64,000 nucleotides of DNA from Cricetomys ansorgei (lineage: Eukaryota; Chordata; Mammalia; Rodentia; Nesomyidae): positions 1,202,001 through 1,266,000 of the forward strand of contig JAMJFZ010001770.1 of NCBI GenBank assembly GCA_026225945.1. Reading direction: 5' to 3'. How positions within the stretch are numbered: position 1 is the stretch's first letter; every line of letters begins with the position of its first letter. The position numbers and the translations under genes are program-made. This document shows, one piece after another, positions 1-9,565 of this stretch. The notes under the pieces were generated by a model. The model saw nothing but the letters and a program-made list of their open reading frames with translations. It was not told the DNA's origin and searched no databases.

Positions 1-85
1 CCTGAAGTTGATCTCTGGCCTCCAAATGCTTCCACATGCAGGCACACAATCATACACATGTGAACCCAAATATATATAGTTTTTT
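1..85 (+). repeat. 3' part of a B3/B2-type SINE, cut by the window edge
   Basis: The text 'gatctctggcctcc' followed by a CA-rich 'caggcacacaatcataca' run is the typical 3' end of tRNA-derived rodent B3-type SINEs. The 5' part lies outside the window. No coding role is expected. Confidence 0.65.
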
Positions 86-119
86 GAAGTAGGAGCTTTA
101 TAGCCAATAAAGTTTATCT

Positions 120-775
120 GAGAAAAAGTGTTGCTACTTGGGAGGAAGGGAAAAATAGGTGGTGCAGATGGGCCTACGGGGGAACTCACCCATACCCACC
201 ACTGGTTGGAAATGCAAACTAGCCTCACCATTATGGAAATTAGTATGGAAGAACCTCCAAATAAAACTAAAAATAAGCTACCATATGATCTGGAAATCCC
301 ACTGCTAGATATATACTCAAAGCAATCCAAGTCAATACACATGGAGGTTTCCTGTGGCACTATTCATAACAATCAAGCTATGGAATCTAAGTGTCCATCA
401 GCAAATGAAGAGATAAAGAAAATGAAGTATACATATATAATGGAGATTTATTCAGCCATAAACAATGAAATTGTGTTACTTAAGAAAACAGACAGAATTG
501 GACATTATCACATTAAGCAAAATAAGCCAAACTCAGAAGGACATATAATCATATATTTTTTCTCATCCCTAGGAATTAATTTTCATAAATGCATTTATTC
601 ATATACATACATATATATGGCATCAAATAAATGGGAAACTATGAGTGTAGAGACAGTGGGAGAGGGTGATGGGGAATGAATATGGCCAATGACATTACAT
701 ATTTGAAAAACTCTCATTATGAAACCTGTCATTTTGTATAATTAATAAGCACTAATAAAAATTTAAAACCAAAAT
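120..775 (+). mobile_element. L1 LINE fragment, end of ORF2 plus 3' UTR
   Basis: The order of landmarks matches a rodent L1 3' end: 'ccactggttggaaatgcaaa', 'ccatatgatctggaaatccc', 'gtccatcagcaaatgaag', and a tail 'tgtataattaataagcacta' before an A-rich end. The open frame at 128-679 lies within it and is an L1 remnant with no real start. Internal stretches of the consensus are missing, so it is a degraded, truncated copy. Confidence 0.8.
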
Positions 776-869
776 GTGGCCTCATAAGATCATATGTAAA
801 CAAAATAAAACAGATCCAGAAAGATCACTAATGCATGTTTGTGAAATCCAGACTTTAAAGCATACACAT

Positions 870-1070
870 AGGTAAGATGAAAATTAGTAGGAGGCCTATT
901 TGGAAGAAGGCGGCACCAGCTGAAGGGGACAGGAGACAAAAGAGGGCATCAAGGGGCTGAGGATGAACAAAGCATAGAAAAGGTATAGAATATGCTTCTG
1001 TGAAAATGCCATAAAGAATGCTATTATTTTATACAATGAAAATAAGAAAAAAGAAAAAGAAAAAAAGAAG
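870..1070 (+). mobile_element. L1 3' UTR fragment
   Basis: 'ggaggcctatttggaagaag', a purine-rich stretch with 'ggggacaggagac', then 'gtgaaaatgccataaagaat' and 'attttatacaatga' resemble the 3' UTR of Lx-type rodent L1 elements. It is followed by an A-rich, AAAAAG-type tail to about 1070. It sits close to the fragment ending at 775, so both may come from related insertions. Confidence 0.6.
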
Positions 1071-1404
1071 TAAGTAACATCTTTTGTTGACCTCAAAAGG
1101 CTTGTCTCAGACTCAGTGGAATTCACTTACTATCTGGGCTCTGAGTCAGCTCAACACCCCTCTTTCCTTCCTGGATAGAGTATCCTATCAGTAGAGAATC
1201 AAAAATAATGATTTTCCCCCCAAAAATAATACATTTAAAATGTAAATTACCTTTGTGCTGCTTCAATTTCTTTAAGTTAGGAATCAATTAACTTTAACAC
1301 TGCAGCTAATGTTCTGAAGACCGCATAGCTATTACATGAATAAGCACATTTCAGACATCAAATACTGAACTTAAAAATTGCCTCATTTCCCAAACTTGAA
1401 TATT

Positions 1405-1411
1405 TCTTACC
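1405..1411 (-). promoter_or_regulatory. 5' splice donor of the exon
   Basis: On the minus strand the junction reads GAG|GTAAGA, matching six intronic positions of the U1 snRNA consensus. It sets the 3' edge of the exon and leaves the reading frame in phase 0. Confidence 0.8.
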
Positions 1412-1587
1412 TCTTCATCATCTTCTTCATCTTCAACATCCAGAATTCCCGAGTCCTGTTCAGACTTTGGACTTGTGCTCTCCATCTCTGCATCAAAGAT
1501 TGTATAAGCATCTTTCTTAGATTTTCTCTTGCTACCTATTCTAGGCGGTTGCAAGACAATGCTATCCAGGTTTCTTTGCTGTTGGGC
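1411..1587 (-). CDS. Internal coding exon of an unidentified minus-strand gene
   Basis: This is the only convincing protein-coding segment. Read on the minus strand, it starts after a pyrimidine-rich tract ending 'ctctatatcctag' (AG at 1589-1588) and ends at GAG|GTAAGA (donor GT at 1410-1409), close to the ideal U1 site. It holds exactly 59 codons with no stop, and both splice junctions fall between codons (phase 0/0). The peptide begins AQQQRNLDSIVLQPPRIG, continues with a lysine-rich patch (GSKRKSKKDAYTIFDAE), then a Ser/Pro stretch (ESTSPKSEQDSG), and ends in an acidic run (VEDEEDDEE). This looks like a disordered linker with likely phosphorylation sites, and no domain is visible. Open reading continues into the intron on both sides by chance. 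I do not recognise the gene. A spliced pseudogene is unlikely because intronic signals flank both sides. Confidence 0.78.
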
Positions 1588-1615
1588 CTAGGATATAGAG
1601 AAAAATACAGAAAGT
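1588..1615 (-). promoter_or_regulatory. 3' splice acceptor and polypyrimidine tract
   Basis: Read on the minus strand, 'ctttctgtatttttctct' followed by 'atatcctag' precedes the exon. It is a long pyrimidine-rich tract with a single AG at its end, as expected for a functional acceptor. Confidence 0.78.
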
Positions 1616-1757
1616 AATCAAAGAAAGAATTAAAAAAAAAAACTTCAAGATTCCAATGAACTAATTTTGAACAAATCAATACTTTATAGAAAAAACTAAT
1701 TACTTAATATATAAAATTTTAGCCCTAAAAGTAGAGTTAAACAGTAAAGCATACATG

Positions 1758-1880
1758 CTGTTGTTTGAAACAGGCTCTTGTGTAGCCCAGGCTGGCTTCA
1801 AATTTGCTATGGAGGAATGCCTTGAATCCTAACTCTCCTGTCTCCACCTCCAAGTACTGAGATTCATGAACTGCATCTCC
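1758..1880 (-). repeat. Old B1 SINE (antisense)
   Basis: 'gtagcccaggctggcttcaa' and 'caagtactgagattcatgaa' are the reverse complement of the B1 right half ('agccagcctgggctac') and A-box side. It is highly diverged, so an old B1 or proto-B1. Confidence 0.7.
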
Positions 1881-2660
1881 AAATTCAGTTTACTGTACAC
1901 TCCTTTGTCCTGAAGATATCCTGTATTAACCCTTTTTCAAAGTCAACACGGAAAAAAAATTGTTGATATTATCATAGGCCTTTTTACTATTTGCTAAATA
2001 AGCAGTAACAACTTGCTCGTCCCATTTTCACCTACACAGCCAAGGCCGTCACACAAACACCAAGTGGTTATCTCTTACAGAGAAAGGCAATGCTGAAACC
2101 AAAATGATAGAAGAAGACGGGACAGCAACATGGAATTAACTGTGAAAAGTTTAAGCATGGAGGAGTTTAAAAATAGTTTTTTTGAACATGAAACCAATAA
2201 AATATAATCAAGAGGATTAACTATCTTGACACTGATTTTTTTTTCAGAAATGTTCTGAACTAGCAAATATAGCCTATAGAAAGGATTTTAAAGGATTTAC
2301 TCTTAAGAATTAAAAAAATGGGGGAGGGGGTATAAAACTAACAAAATTAACTAAAATGACAGTATACTTGAATAAACCTAAAGAGAAAGAGAATGTCCCA
2401 TCTAGAGTCAACAATAAAACCTCTAACCACACAGTGTAGCTACAAGTGACCTTAGCCATGCTCAGAAATAGAGGCTATAAGACAAAAAGTTTCCTCCAAG
2501 TCACACCACCAATATAAAATAAGCAGAAGCTCAGAGTATGATCTCGGAAGTTGCAGATATCCATCCTTCACTATACCAACAGCCTACAAGCAGGGCAAAT
2601 GTTTTCCAGAATAAGGGTTTTATGGCTATTATCAACAGACACAATGCATGTTGTATATCC
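1881..2660. other. Intronic sequence, nothing recognised
   Basis: AT-rich DNA with no splice-framed coding segment and no repeat I can name. Short open frames at 2075-2266 and 2531-2729 lack coding character. Confidence 0.5.
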
Positions 2661-2664
2661 TTGA

Positions 2665-2850
2665 GAAGGAGAGACAGGAGATGGTGGGAGCATATGGTTA
2701 GTGAGGCTAGCCAAGTCAGCAAACTCTAGGTTCAAGTGAGAAACTCTGTCTCAATATATACAGTGGGGAGTAATCATAGAAGAAACCCAACGCCAATGTA
2801 CGGCCTCCACAGGCACATGTGAACATACATACATATCACACATGAGAAAG
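2665..2850 (+). repeat. B3-type SINE, 3' two thirds
   Basis: 'gtgaggctagccaagtcagc', 'aagtgagaaactctgtctca', then a 'gcctccacaggcacatgtga' CA-rich tail follow the order of the B3/B3A consensus (gctggccagcc ... gagaccctgtctca ... ctggcctccaca). Confidence 0.7.
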
Positions 2851-3797
2851 AAAAAAGCTGGGGATGGCACTGTTCTTAAGAAACTTCAGTAATTTGTTTA
2901 AGCCCACAATGTTCCAGAGACATTTCTCCATGGAACTCTGCTTTTTCATATCACGCCAAGGTGTAAGACTTGAGCTCATGACTTCTTGAAATAGATTAAT
3001 CAATATATTCCTCGTCAATTAGAAACTAGTTCATGAGAAATTAAGTGCCACTGAATCTGAATGAGATTAAGGAATTCAAGATAAATCTTCAGTATTAGAA
3101 ATTAGTTAAGGTACTGGTCAAATGAAACGATTATAACAAGACAGAAAAACTTGGGCTAGTTTCAGTCAAAACAAAATAAAAAGAATCTACATTCTAGAGA
3201 TTTGAATCCATGTACAAACTTGTTTCTCTGAATATTACTAATTGACATTCTGGGTTCACTTACATCAAATCCATGGCTTCAGTAACAAAATGGGCTACAC
3301 CAAGCACCCACAAACAAAAGACAAGCATTCTCAAGTTAAGTACAGCAGCATTCTTTCTATCCCTGTTAGTGAGACAGCCTCCAGCACTGGACTTACTGCA
3401 GACCACACACCAAGGACCAAAGACTCAGGAAGCAAAAGGAATGGGGAACTTTTACATTTTCCTATGCCAAAGAGCAGATCTTCCATTGCAGAATGACTGC
3501 TTGTTCCCTTCTTTCTCTTTCAGAACACCAAAGCCAAAGATGTTCATAAATACGTCCTGGCATCAAATCCCAAGCAAATTAGTGTTCTTTCACAATCAAA
3601 TACTGTCAGTTTAGCAGGCAATCCAGAGGAACACACTAGATATTGACATTTAAACCTGATACCATACAAATTGAAAAGTATAGTGTCTAGGGAAGTAACT
3701 TCAGATTTTCTATAATTTTTTCTTTTTCGTTTGTTTAGTTTTGTTTTGGGTGTTGTTGGTGTTGCTGTTAACACATGGTTTTCCTATAATTTAGGCA
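2851..3797. other. Intronic sequence, nothing recognised
   Basis: No named repeat and no supported exon. The overlapping plus-strand frames at 3242-3614 have no acceptor or donor context and disagree in frame, so they look like chance. Confidence 0.45.
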
Positions 3798-3990
3798 CAG
3801 TGGTTCTCAGCCTTCCTAATGCTATCTATGATCCCTTAATACAATTTCTCATGTGGTGACTGCCAACAATAAAATTATTTTCATTGCTACTTCATAGCTG
3901 TAATTTTGCTACTGAGTGGTGTCTCAGTTCCTAAGACCATCAGAGATATATGTTTTCCAATGGTCAAGACCCAAAGGTTGAGGACCTCTG
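3798..3990 (+). mobile_element. URR1-like non-autonomous hAT DNA transposon
   Basis: 'cagtggttctcagccttcct' opens the element and 'ggttgaggacctctg' closes it. These ends form an imperfect terminal inverted repeat (12 of 15 positions). The interior 'aaaattattttcattgctac' and 'ttcatagctgtaattttgct' are characteristic of the rodent URR1 repeat. At 193 bp it has no transposase and depended on an autonomous hAT partner. I could not find a clear 8-bp target duplication. Confidence 0.75.
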
Positions 3991-6690
3991 ATTTGGAGGA
4001 ACTACAAGACAGTTTGGCCCAGTCACTATGTTGAAATACTGAGCCCCTGACTACAAGTCACAAGGTTTTGTGTTGTATTCTAAAGCCCCAGAGCCAGTGC
4101 TCATCGCTGGAGCAATCACAACTTCTCCACATCTGTAAAGGAGCCATCACAAATAACATAACCTGGCATGCAGGAATTGGCCTAAGTAAAAGTACAAAAT
4201 TTCATGTTGAACAATCACATAAATACCCAGATGCTACCATTAGGGATATCCATTGAAATCACCAACTTTCAAAATATGTAAGACTGGAAGGAGGCGACAA
4301 AGATAAAACACACATATAAATACATACAACACAGATTATGATGAAAATGTGATATTCAAGTGAAAATTTTTACTCAGAGCCTTTCAGAGCTCTTTCCTAA
4401 CATGCTAAGCAGCTTTACCAAGAAACAATGAAGGAACGTGAACAGAGAATTACAAGGTCAGCTTTACAATCCAGACAAATCATCGAAGTACAGAGTGTGG
4501 TCAACCGGGGGACACTAAACTAAAAGCAGGAAAAGCAACATAAATCATTGTAACAACCCAAATAACAATGATGAGAACTGAAGTATGGTAGCAGCACACA
4601 CAGGAGACAATTGATTTGCTGATTTGCATGTTGAGTATGATAGACAGGAAAAGCTATGAGAACAACTCAAAGTATTCTGGCCCTGATGGCTTGATAGTGA
4701 AGCTGCCTTCAGAATAGGGACAATGAAATTTATAGGCTAAGTGAAGAATCACTAAGGTGAGCACCTTAAGCCTGTTAGATATGAAAACATTAAATTATGC
4801 TTCTTCTTTTTTTTTTGAAAATAAGAAATGCTTTGCCACTGTGGGAATTTTCAATCCAGACACCTAACATACACAGAGTGAATTGAGATACAAGTTTACT
4901 ACATGAATGCAGCAAATGACAAGCAGAATCTGTGTGATCTGGTCCCTAAAATTAAAGGATAATCTACTAGAAAGTGTAGGGGGTTGTGCGCATAGCCACA
5001 AGCATTACTTAATGTCAACTGTGAACCTAAGAAGTCACTATTAACACTGTTACCTGTCAGAGTACCTACAAAGCATCCAATACACACCATTAAGTAAAGG
5101 CTTATTATGGAATGCAAGTCCCAGCTTCCAGACACCTAGCAATAAGAGTCAGAATTCAAAATGGAAGACTCAAAACCCAAGGGCACCTGTGTTTATCAAC
5201 ACAACACTGACCTCTAGTGGTATATAGTATACAAAAATGACCCTTAGAATCAGAAATTAATGGAAAGTAGGAGCTTTAAGCTTAGAAGCCGGAGACTTCT
5301 TATAATTACTGCACAAAGGCTAAGTAACAAATTCAAATACAAGGTTTTGGATTTTTTTAGTTTTGTATTATAATAAGTCTTTAAGTCTAAACCTTGAAAT
5401 TTACTGATTACATAACCAAGGCAAGTTTTCTTTGCTTCTGTGCAATAGTCTCATCCACTACAAACTAACAATCAAATCTACCTAGGAGTGCCAGCAAGAT
5501 TGAGCAAGATAATGCATATGAAATACCTTGAATTGAAACAGAAGAAAATACCCAAGATTCCTTACTCTGAAAATAACAGGAACCTACGCCACTGTCTACT
5601 GTGGAAGCATGAAACCTAGCAACGCTCAGGAGCACAGTCACTGGAGAACCTGCTGCTGCTACACATTAGAACTTCAACACTGCATCAGTATAAGCAGCAA
5701 GCGCAATGCACACATACAAGACACTGCTCCAGGTCCTCTAGGCCTCATCTCTCGTTCTGGCTTCATCGGCAAGCTGGGTTACAAATACAGAAGTAACCAA
5801 ACACAACCTCAGGGACTCAGAACACCTCCAACTTCCACCCCAGGGGCTGTTCTAACACCATGAAAAATAACCTACTCACAAAACACAAGCTATACGTGAC
5901 GCAATCCTCACTCTGACAGATGAAGATGTCCCCGATTTGTTGCTCCCATAGCTGGTTCCACAAAGCTTCTCAGAAAGCCCCACAGATTAAGGGTCCAGAC
6001 TCCCCTAGAAAGAGAACCTATACTACGCTCTCTTTTCACTTCCAATCTGTATTCCTGACTTATTGGATCTTAGTGCTAAATTATCAATCTCATATCAATC
6101 CCCTCATTACTTCAAAAAAAAAAAACCACTAAGATAACAGCAGGGTGAAATGGGATTGTTACCCTATTCTGCGTCTAAAGCCTAAAGGATAGGCGATACG
6201 CAAAGAAATAGTAAAATCAAGATATGAAGACTCCAAATACCACCATGAAAAGGACTGCACAGCAGCTACAGGTTTCAGCCAGGAATCTCTCTCAGCTCTC
6301 TCAGCACTTCATCTGGACACTAGCTTCCTTTGACTATGTCATACTCAAGCAAGAGTGGGGGGATAACAGTGATCAAAAGAGAAAAGTATTGCAAGATGAT
6401 GACAAAAGCTACTTTTGTGGAGTGTGCACAGAAGTGTGTTGCGTCGTGTCGTATGTAAGACCATCTTTGTAAGGGCTCATGGGTCCCAAAGGATGTCCAT
6501 CAGCATGAAGAAAAGTATTATTACAATGCTTTGGCACTTTTTTCTTTATATTAATAAAGGTGCTCATTATTCGCTTTAAAATTAGTCACTAAACATTAAA
6601 AAAAAAAAAAAACAACCTAGTGGAATAAAAAGGTAATGCAGTGGAGAGCATACTTGTTCTCATGCATCTCATGCATCACATAAGAATAAA
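3991..6690. other. Long stretch with no recognised gene or repeat
   Basis: The stretch is AT-rich. It contains small open frames (4068-4256, 4899-5135, 5609-5863, 5920-6132, 6224-6472) without splice context or recognisable protein character. Oligo(A) runs near 6114 and 6600 may be tails of decayed retroelements. Confidence 0.45.
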
Positions 6691-6714
6691 CAACCACTAT
6701 CTAAGAAAGCTGTG

Positions 6715-6802
6715 GCTCAACAACAAAAGACAATAAAAATGAACAAAAGACTTGAACAGAAACTTCTCCAAACAAGCCTGTGAAAGATGCTCAAATCATT
6801 AA
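6715..6802 (+). mobile_element. L1 LINE fragment, left part of a split copy
   Basis: 'gaacaaaagacttgaacaga' and 'aagatgctcaaatcatta' match the conserved late ORF2 region of L1 (usual form: aagacatgaacagacacttc ... gatgctcaacatcatta). The continuation resumes near 7190, so the copy is interrupted. Confidence 0.7.
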
Positions 6803-7190
6803 CCATGTTGGGTAATCTTGACTGACAGCTTGATTAAGAGGTGATTAAGACTAGCAGAGGACGTATCTAGGAGTGTATCTGACGGTATTTCCAAAGATGA
6901 TTAGATTCTGAAAGCTTTCCCCTAATAAATGAATTTATGCCTGGATCAATTCATGACATAATGGAGGTGAAACAGAAAAACTGGGACCTAGTTGGAGGAC
7001 ATATTCTTGGATGTTAATAATCCTAACCCCACTCTCTTCCTGTACTTTCTCTTTCTGCTTCCTAGACACCATGTTGTAAATATTTCTGCTCCTCTACATC
7101 ATCCCCACAATGACAGACAGAAAACTCTAAAACTAAAAGCCAAAGCGAACAATTTCTGTTTTGAATAGTTCAAGTCAGGCACTATGCACA
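6803..7190 (+). mobile_element. Old MaLR/ERVL-type LTR remnant inserted in L1
   Basis: 'gtaatcttgactgacagctt', 'gtatttccaaagatgatta' and 'aaactaaaagccaaagcgaa' have the layout of old mammalian ERVL/MaLR LTRs (gtcaacttgat ... gtttccagagaggatta ... ctgagccaaaataaa). It separates two parts of one L1, so it inserted after that L1. The family is not resolved. Confidence 0.5.
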
Positions 7191-7500
7191 TTGATGAGGA
7201 AAATAACCGCTATAACAAACCTTACGGAAATATATGCAAAGCCACGAAGAGGTTGTCATCTCGGACCCATCAGGCACAGCACTATCGAAAATGATACAAA
7301 CAACAAGTGTTGGCAAGACAGTGAATAAAGGAGAATCCCATGTGCTGTTGGTGAGAAGGTAAAATGTGTCCACTATGGAGGACAGCATCGCCACTCCTCA
7401 AAATAAGGAATAACAGAAGAATATACACAAAAGAATTTATATCAGTATCAGAGAGATATTTCAACAACCAAGAGATCAAGATGACACTAATATTCACTAA
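7190..7500 (+). mobile_element. L1 LINE fragment, right part of the split copy
   Basis: 'aacaacaagtgttggcaaga' and 'gtgctgttggtgagaaggta', then 'tccactatggaggacagcat', are the L1 ORF2 3' end (acaagtgttggcgaggatg ... tgctgttggtgggaatg ... ccactatggaaaacag). The copy is strongly diverged, therefore an ancient L1. Confidence 0.7.
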
Positions 7501-8180
7501 AGAAGAAATATGATATGTAAATACAATGTTATGCTACCTTAAAAATTAAGAAAATTTTCTGACATGATACAACAGCAAATAATAAGACATGGTAAAAAGC
7601 AAAACACAGTTCAAAGAGAATGAAGAAGCAGCAGGCCCAGAACTGAATACAGCAGACCTGTTGGCTGCTATCGTTGTAAACCTATGGCTGCTGTGTTAAG
7701 AGCATTAACTGTAAAGCAAGTGACACACAAGAAAAGAAGGCTGACACAAGCAGACAGAAGGAAATTCTCAGAAATAACCAAAGTAAAAATGCCAAAGATC
7801 AAAAACAACAGGACAAACAAGAATGCCTTTGATGGGTTCATTTGCAGACAGCATACAAGCAAAAGACAAGATCTCTGAGCCTGAGATAGAGCAACAAAAA
7901 AATTGAAAACTAAAAGTCAAACAGAAAAAAAGATATACACACATACACAGGATATCCAAAAAGAAAAGATCAAGATCTGTGAGGCAACAACAAAAGGTTA
8001 AACCCATCCGAGGAGAATAGCAGGGGAAGAAGACTAAGGAAGGAACAATGGCTGAGACTTTGCACAGATTGAAGCCCACACCAAACCACAGATTCCCGAG
8101 CACCGAAACTCATGCTATGCGACGGGTAACTCAAAACCAGTACACTTAGGCATATAATATTTAAACTTAAAAAAAAATAA
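7501..8180 (+). mobile_element. Possible ancient L1-like remnant
   Basis: 'cttaggcatataatatttaaactt' resembles the 'cctaggcacatcataatcaa' motif of old L1 elements. The strand is purine-rich and A-rich like the L1 sense strand, and stops are frequent. The assignment is tentative. Confidence 0.3.
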
Positions 8181-8890
8181 AAAATAAACTTGAGGAGCCC
8201 ACAGCAAACAAAGCATCATATCTATAGGGAACAAAAGTAATAATCACACTTGCTTTCTCTTCATGAACCATGAAATGAAGAAGAAAACAGGCTCAGTGTG
8301 TAAAGTGTGCGTCATGCAACTTTCTGCAGCAAACTTAAAGGGAATCTGAAAATAAGTTAATGCAAGTGTGACGAGCCACAAGCAACCTCCTCTTGTCCTC
8401 TGCCCTCTTGGTATCTCCTCATTCACATTTTTAAAAATGCTAACATAACTTATGAGACATGGCACTGAGTGAAAAAATGATGTGAGAGAAAGCCATGTTG
8501 TGATTAAAACATTCTGTTTCCAATAAAGGCTTCTGTAAGAACTCCAACTTCTGTAAGAACTGTAAGAAGAAATCCTAAGGCCACATCAAAGTGGAGAACA
8601 ATAATCCAAGATGCCCTCTGACAAGGGAGGCATGATGAAGAAAACTGCTTTTTGGCAGAGAAAGCATGTACCTTCAGTGTGGGTGACTAGCAAGGCCAAG
8701 ACACACTTATATCCTGTGAATTACCTTGACAGTGGGCATGATCCTGGGATTCCAGCAAAGTTGAGGGATATGCCACTGGCCATGTAAGTCAGTACTGAGA
8801 CCAAGATAGGGAATTCAAACATATATAAGGCAACTTCTGATAGCCTTGCCTGAGAAAAATGTAATCATGACTGTCTTCCACTGTATAAGC
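8181..8890. other. No recognised gene or repeat
   Basis: Contains a short direct repeat of 'cttctgtaagaact' near 8530-8560 and nothing else I can assign. Confidence 0.4.
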
Positions 8891-8907
8891 TACTGATAAA
8901 GCAGTCT

Positions 8908-8990
8908 GTATATACACACACATACACACACACACTTCTACTTATGTGTGTGTGTATGCGTATATATATACGCATACACATATATAGGGT
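8908..8990. repeat. CA / TG / TA simple repeat with a 30-bp perfect palindrome
   Basis: A CA run (8911-8935) is followed by a TG run (8945-8955) and a TA run. Positions 8951-8980 are a perfect palindrome centred between 8965 and 8966, with the half site 'tgtgtatgcgtatat'. The CA arm 8921-8934 can alternatively pair with 8945-8958 over 14 bp. Confidence 0.9.
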
Positions 8991-9287
8991 ATCCAAATAT
9001 GGATACATATATGGAAACATTATAGTTTGTGAATTTGAGTAGGAAAGTGATGAAAATACAAAACTTACATACACATTCTAACACACAGTGTCTACAGAAA
9101 GGTTATAAAGATATCCAACCTGCACAAATAGAAATACCAATGAGAAAGCAATGTGAACTGCTATGCTGGTCTTGCCTCCCACCTCCTAGAACAGCGCAAG
9201 TGAAAAAGAAAACACTGTGAAAAATAAGAACACCAAAAGCTCAATTTTGACTGTATTCAAAGTTTCTAACAAAGATTCAAAAGTTCA

Positions 9288-9440
9288 CTCGGGTGGTGGT
9301 GGTGCACACCTTTAATCCCAGAACTCAGGAGGCAGAGGCAGGTGGATCTCTGTGAGTTCAAGGCCAGCCTGGTCTACAGAGTGAGTTTCAGGACAGCTAG
9401 AGTTGTAATAGAGAAAACTGTCTCAAATAAAAAAAAAAAA
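9288..9440 (+). repeat. B1 SINE with intact target-site duplication
   Basis: 'ggtggtggtggtgcacacct', 'ttaatcccagaactcaggag', 'caggtggatctctgtgagtt' and a final 'ctgtctcaaataaaa' tail define a full-length B1. The flanks 9272-9287 and 9441-9456 are identical over 16 bp (aagattcaaaagttca), the duplication made by L1-driven insertion. Confidence 0.95.
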
Positions 9441-9456
9441 AAGATTCAAAAGTTCA

Positions 9457-9565
9457 AAACTAAGCATAGTAGCACACACCTGCATTGGTAATAGCTGAGA
9501 AGTAGAGATAGGAGATTCATTACTTCAAAATCATATGTGGCTACAAACATTTATTTTAAGAAATA
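9457..9565 (+). repeat. Decayed B1-like fragment
   Basis: 'aagcatagtagcacacacct' followed by 'aatagctgagaagtagagat' keeps the order of the B1 left half. It directly abuts the younger B1, which inserted at its 5' side. Confidence 0.45.

Noticed and set aside
128..679. 183-residue plus-strand frame, the longest in the window
   Set aside because: Its DNA matches an L1 ORF2-end/3' UTR fragment, and most of the frame lies in noncoding L1 sequence.
1378..1617. 79-residue plus-strand frame over the exon
   Set aside because: It is the shadow of the minus-strand exon. Splice signals and peptide character support the minus strand only.
3242..3614. Overlapping plus-strand frames of 84 and 113 residues as a possible exon
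   Set aside because: The two frames disagree, no acceptor or donor pair brackets either, and the peptides have no recognisable family.
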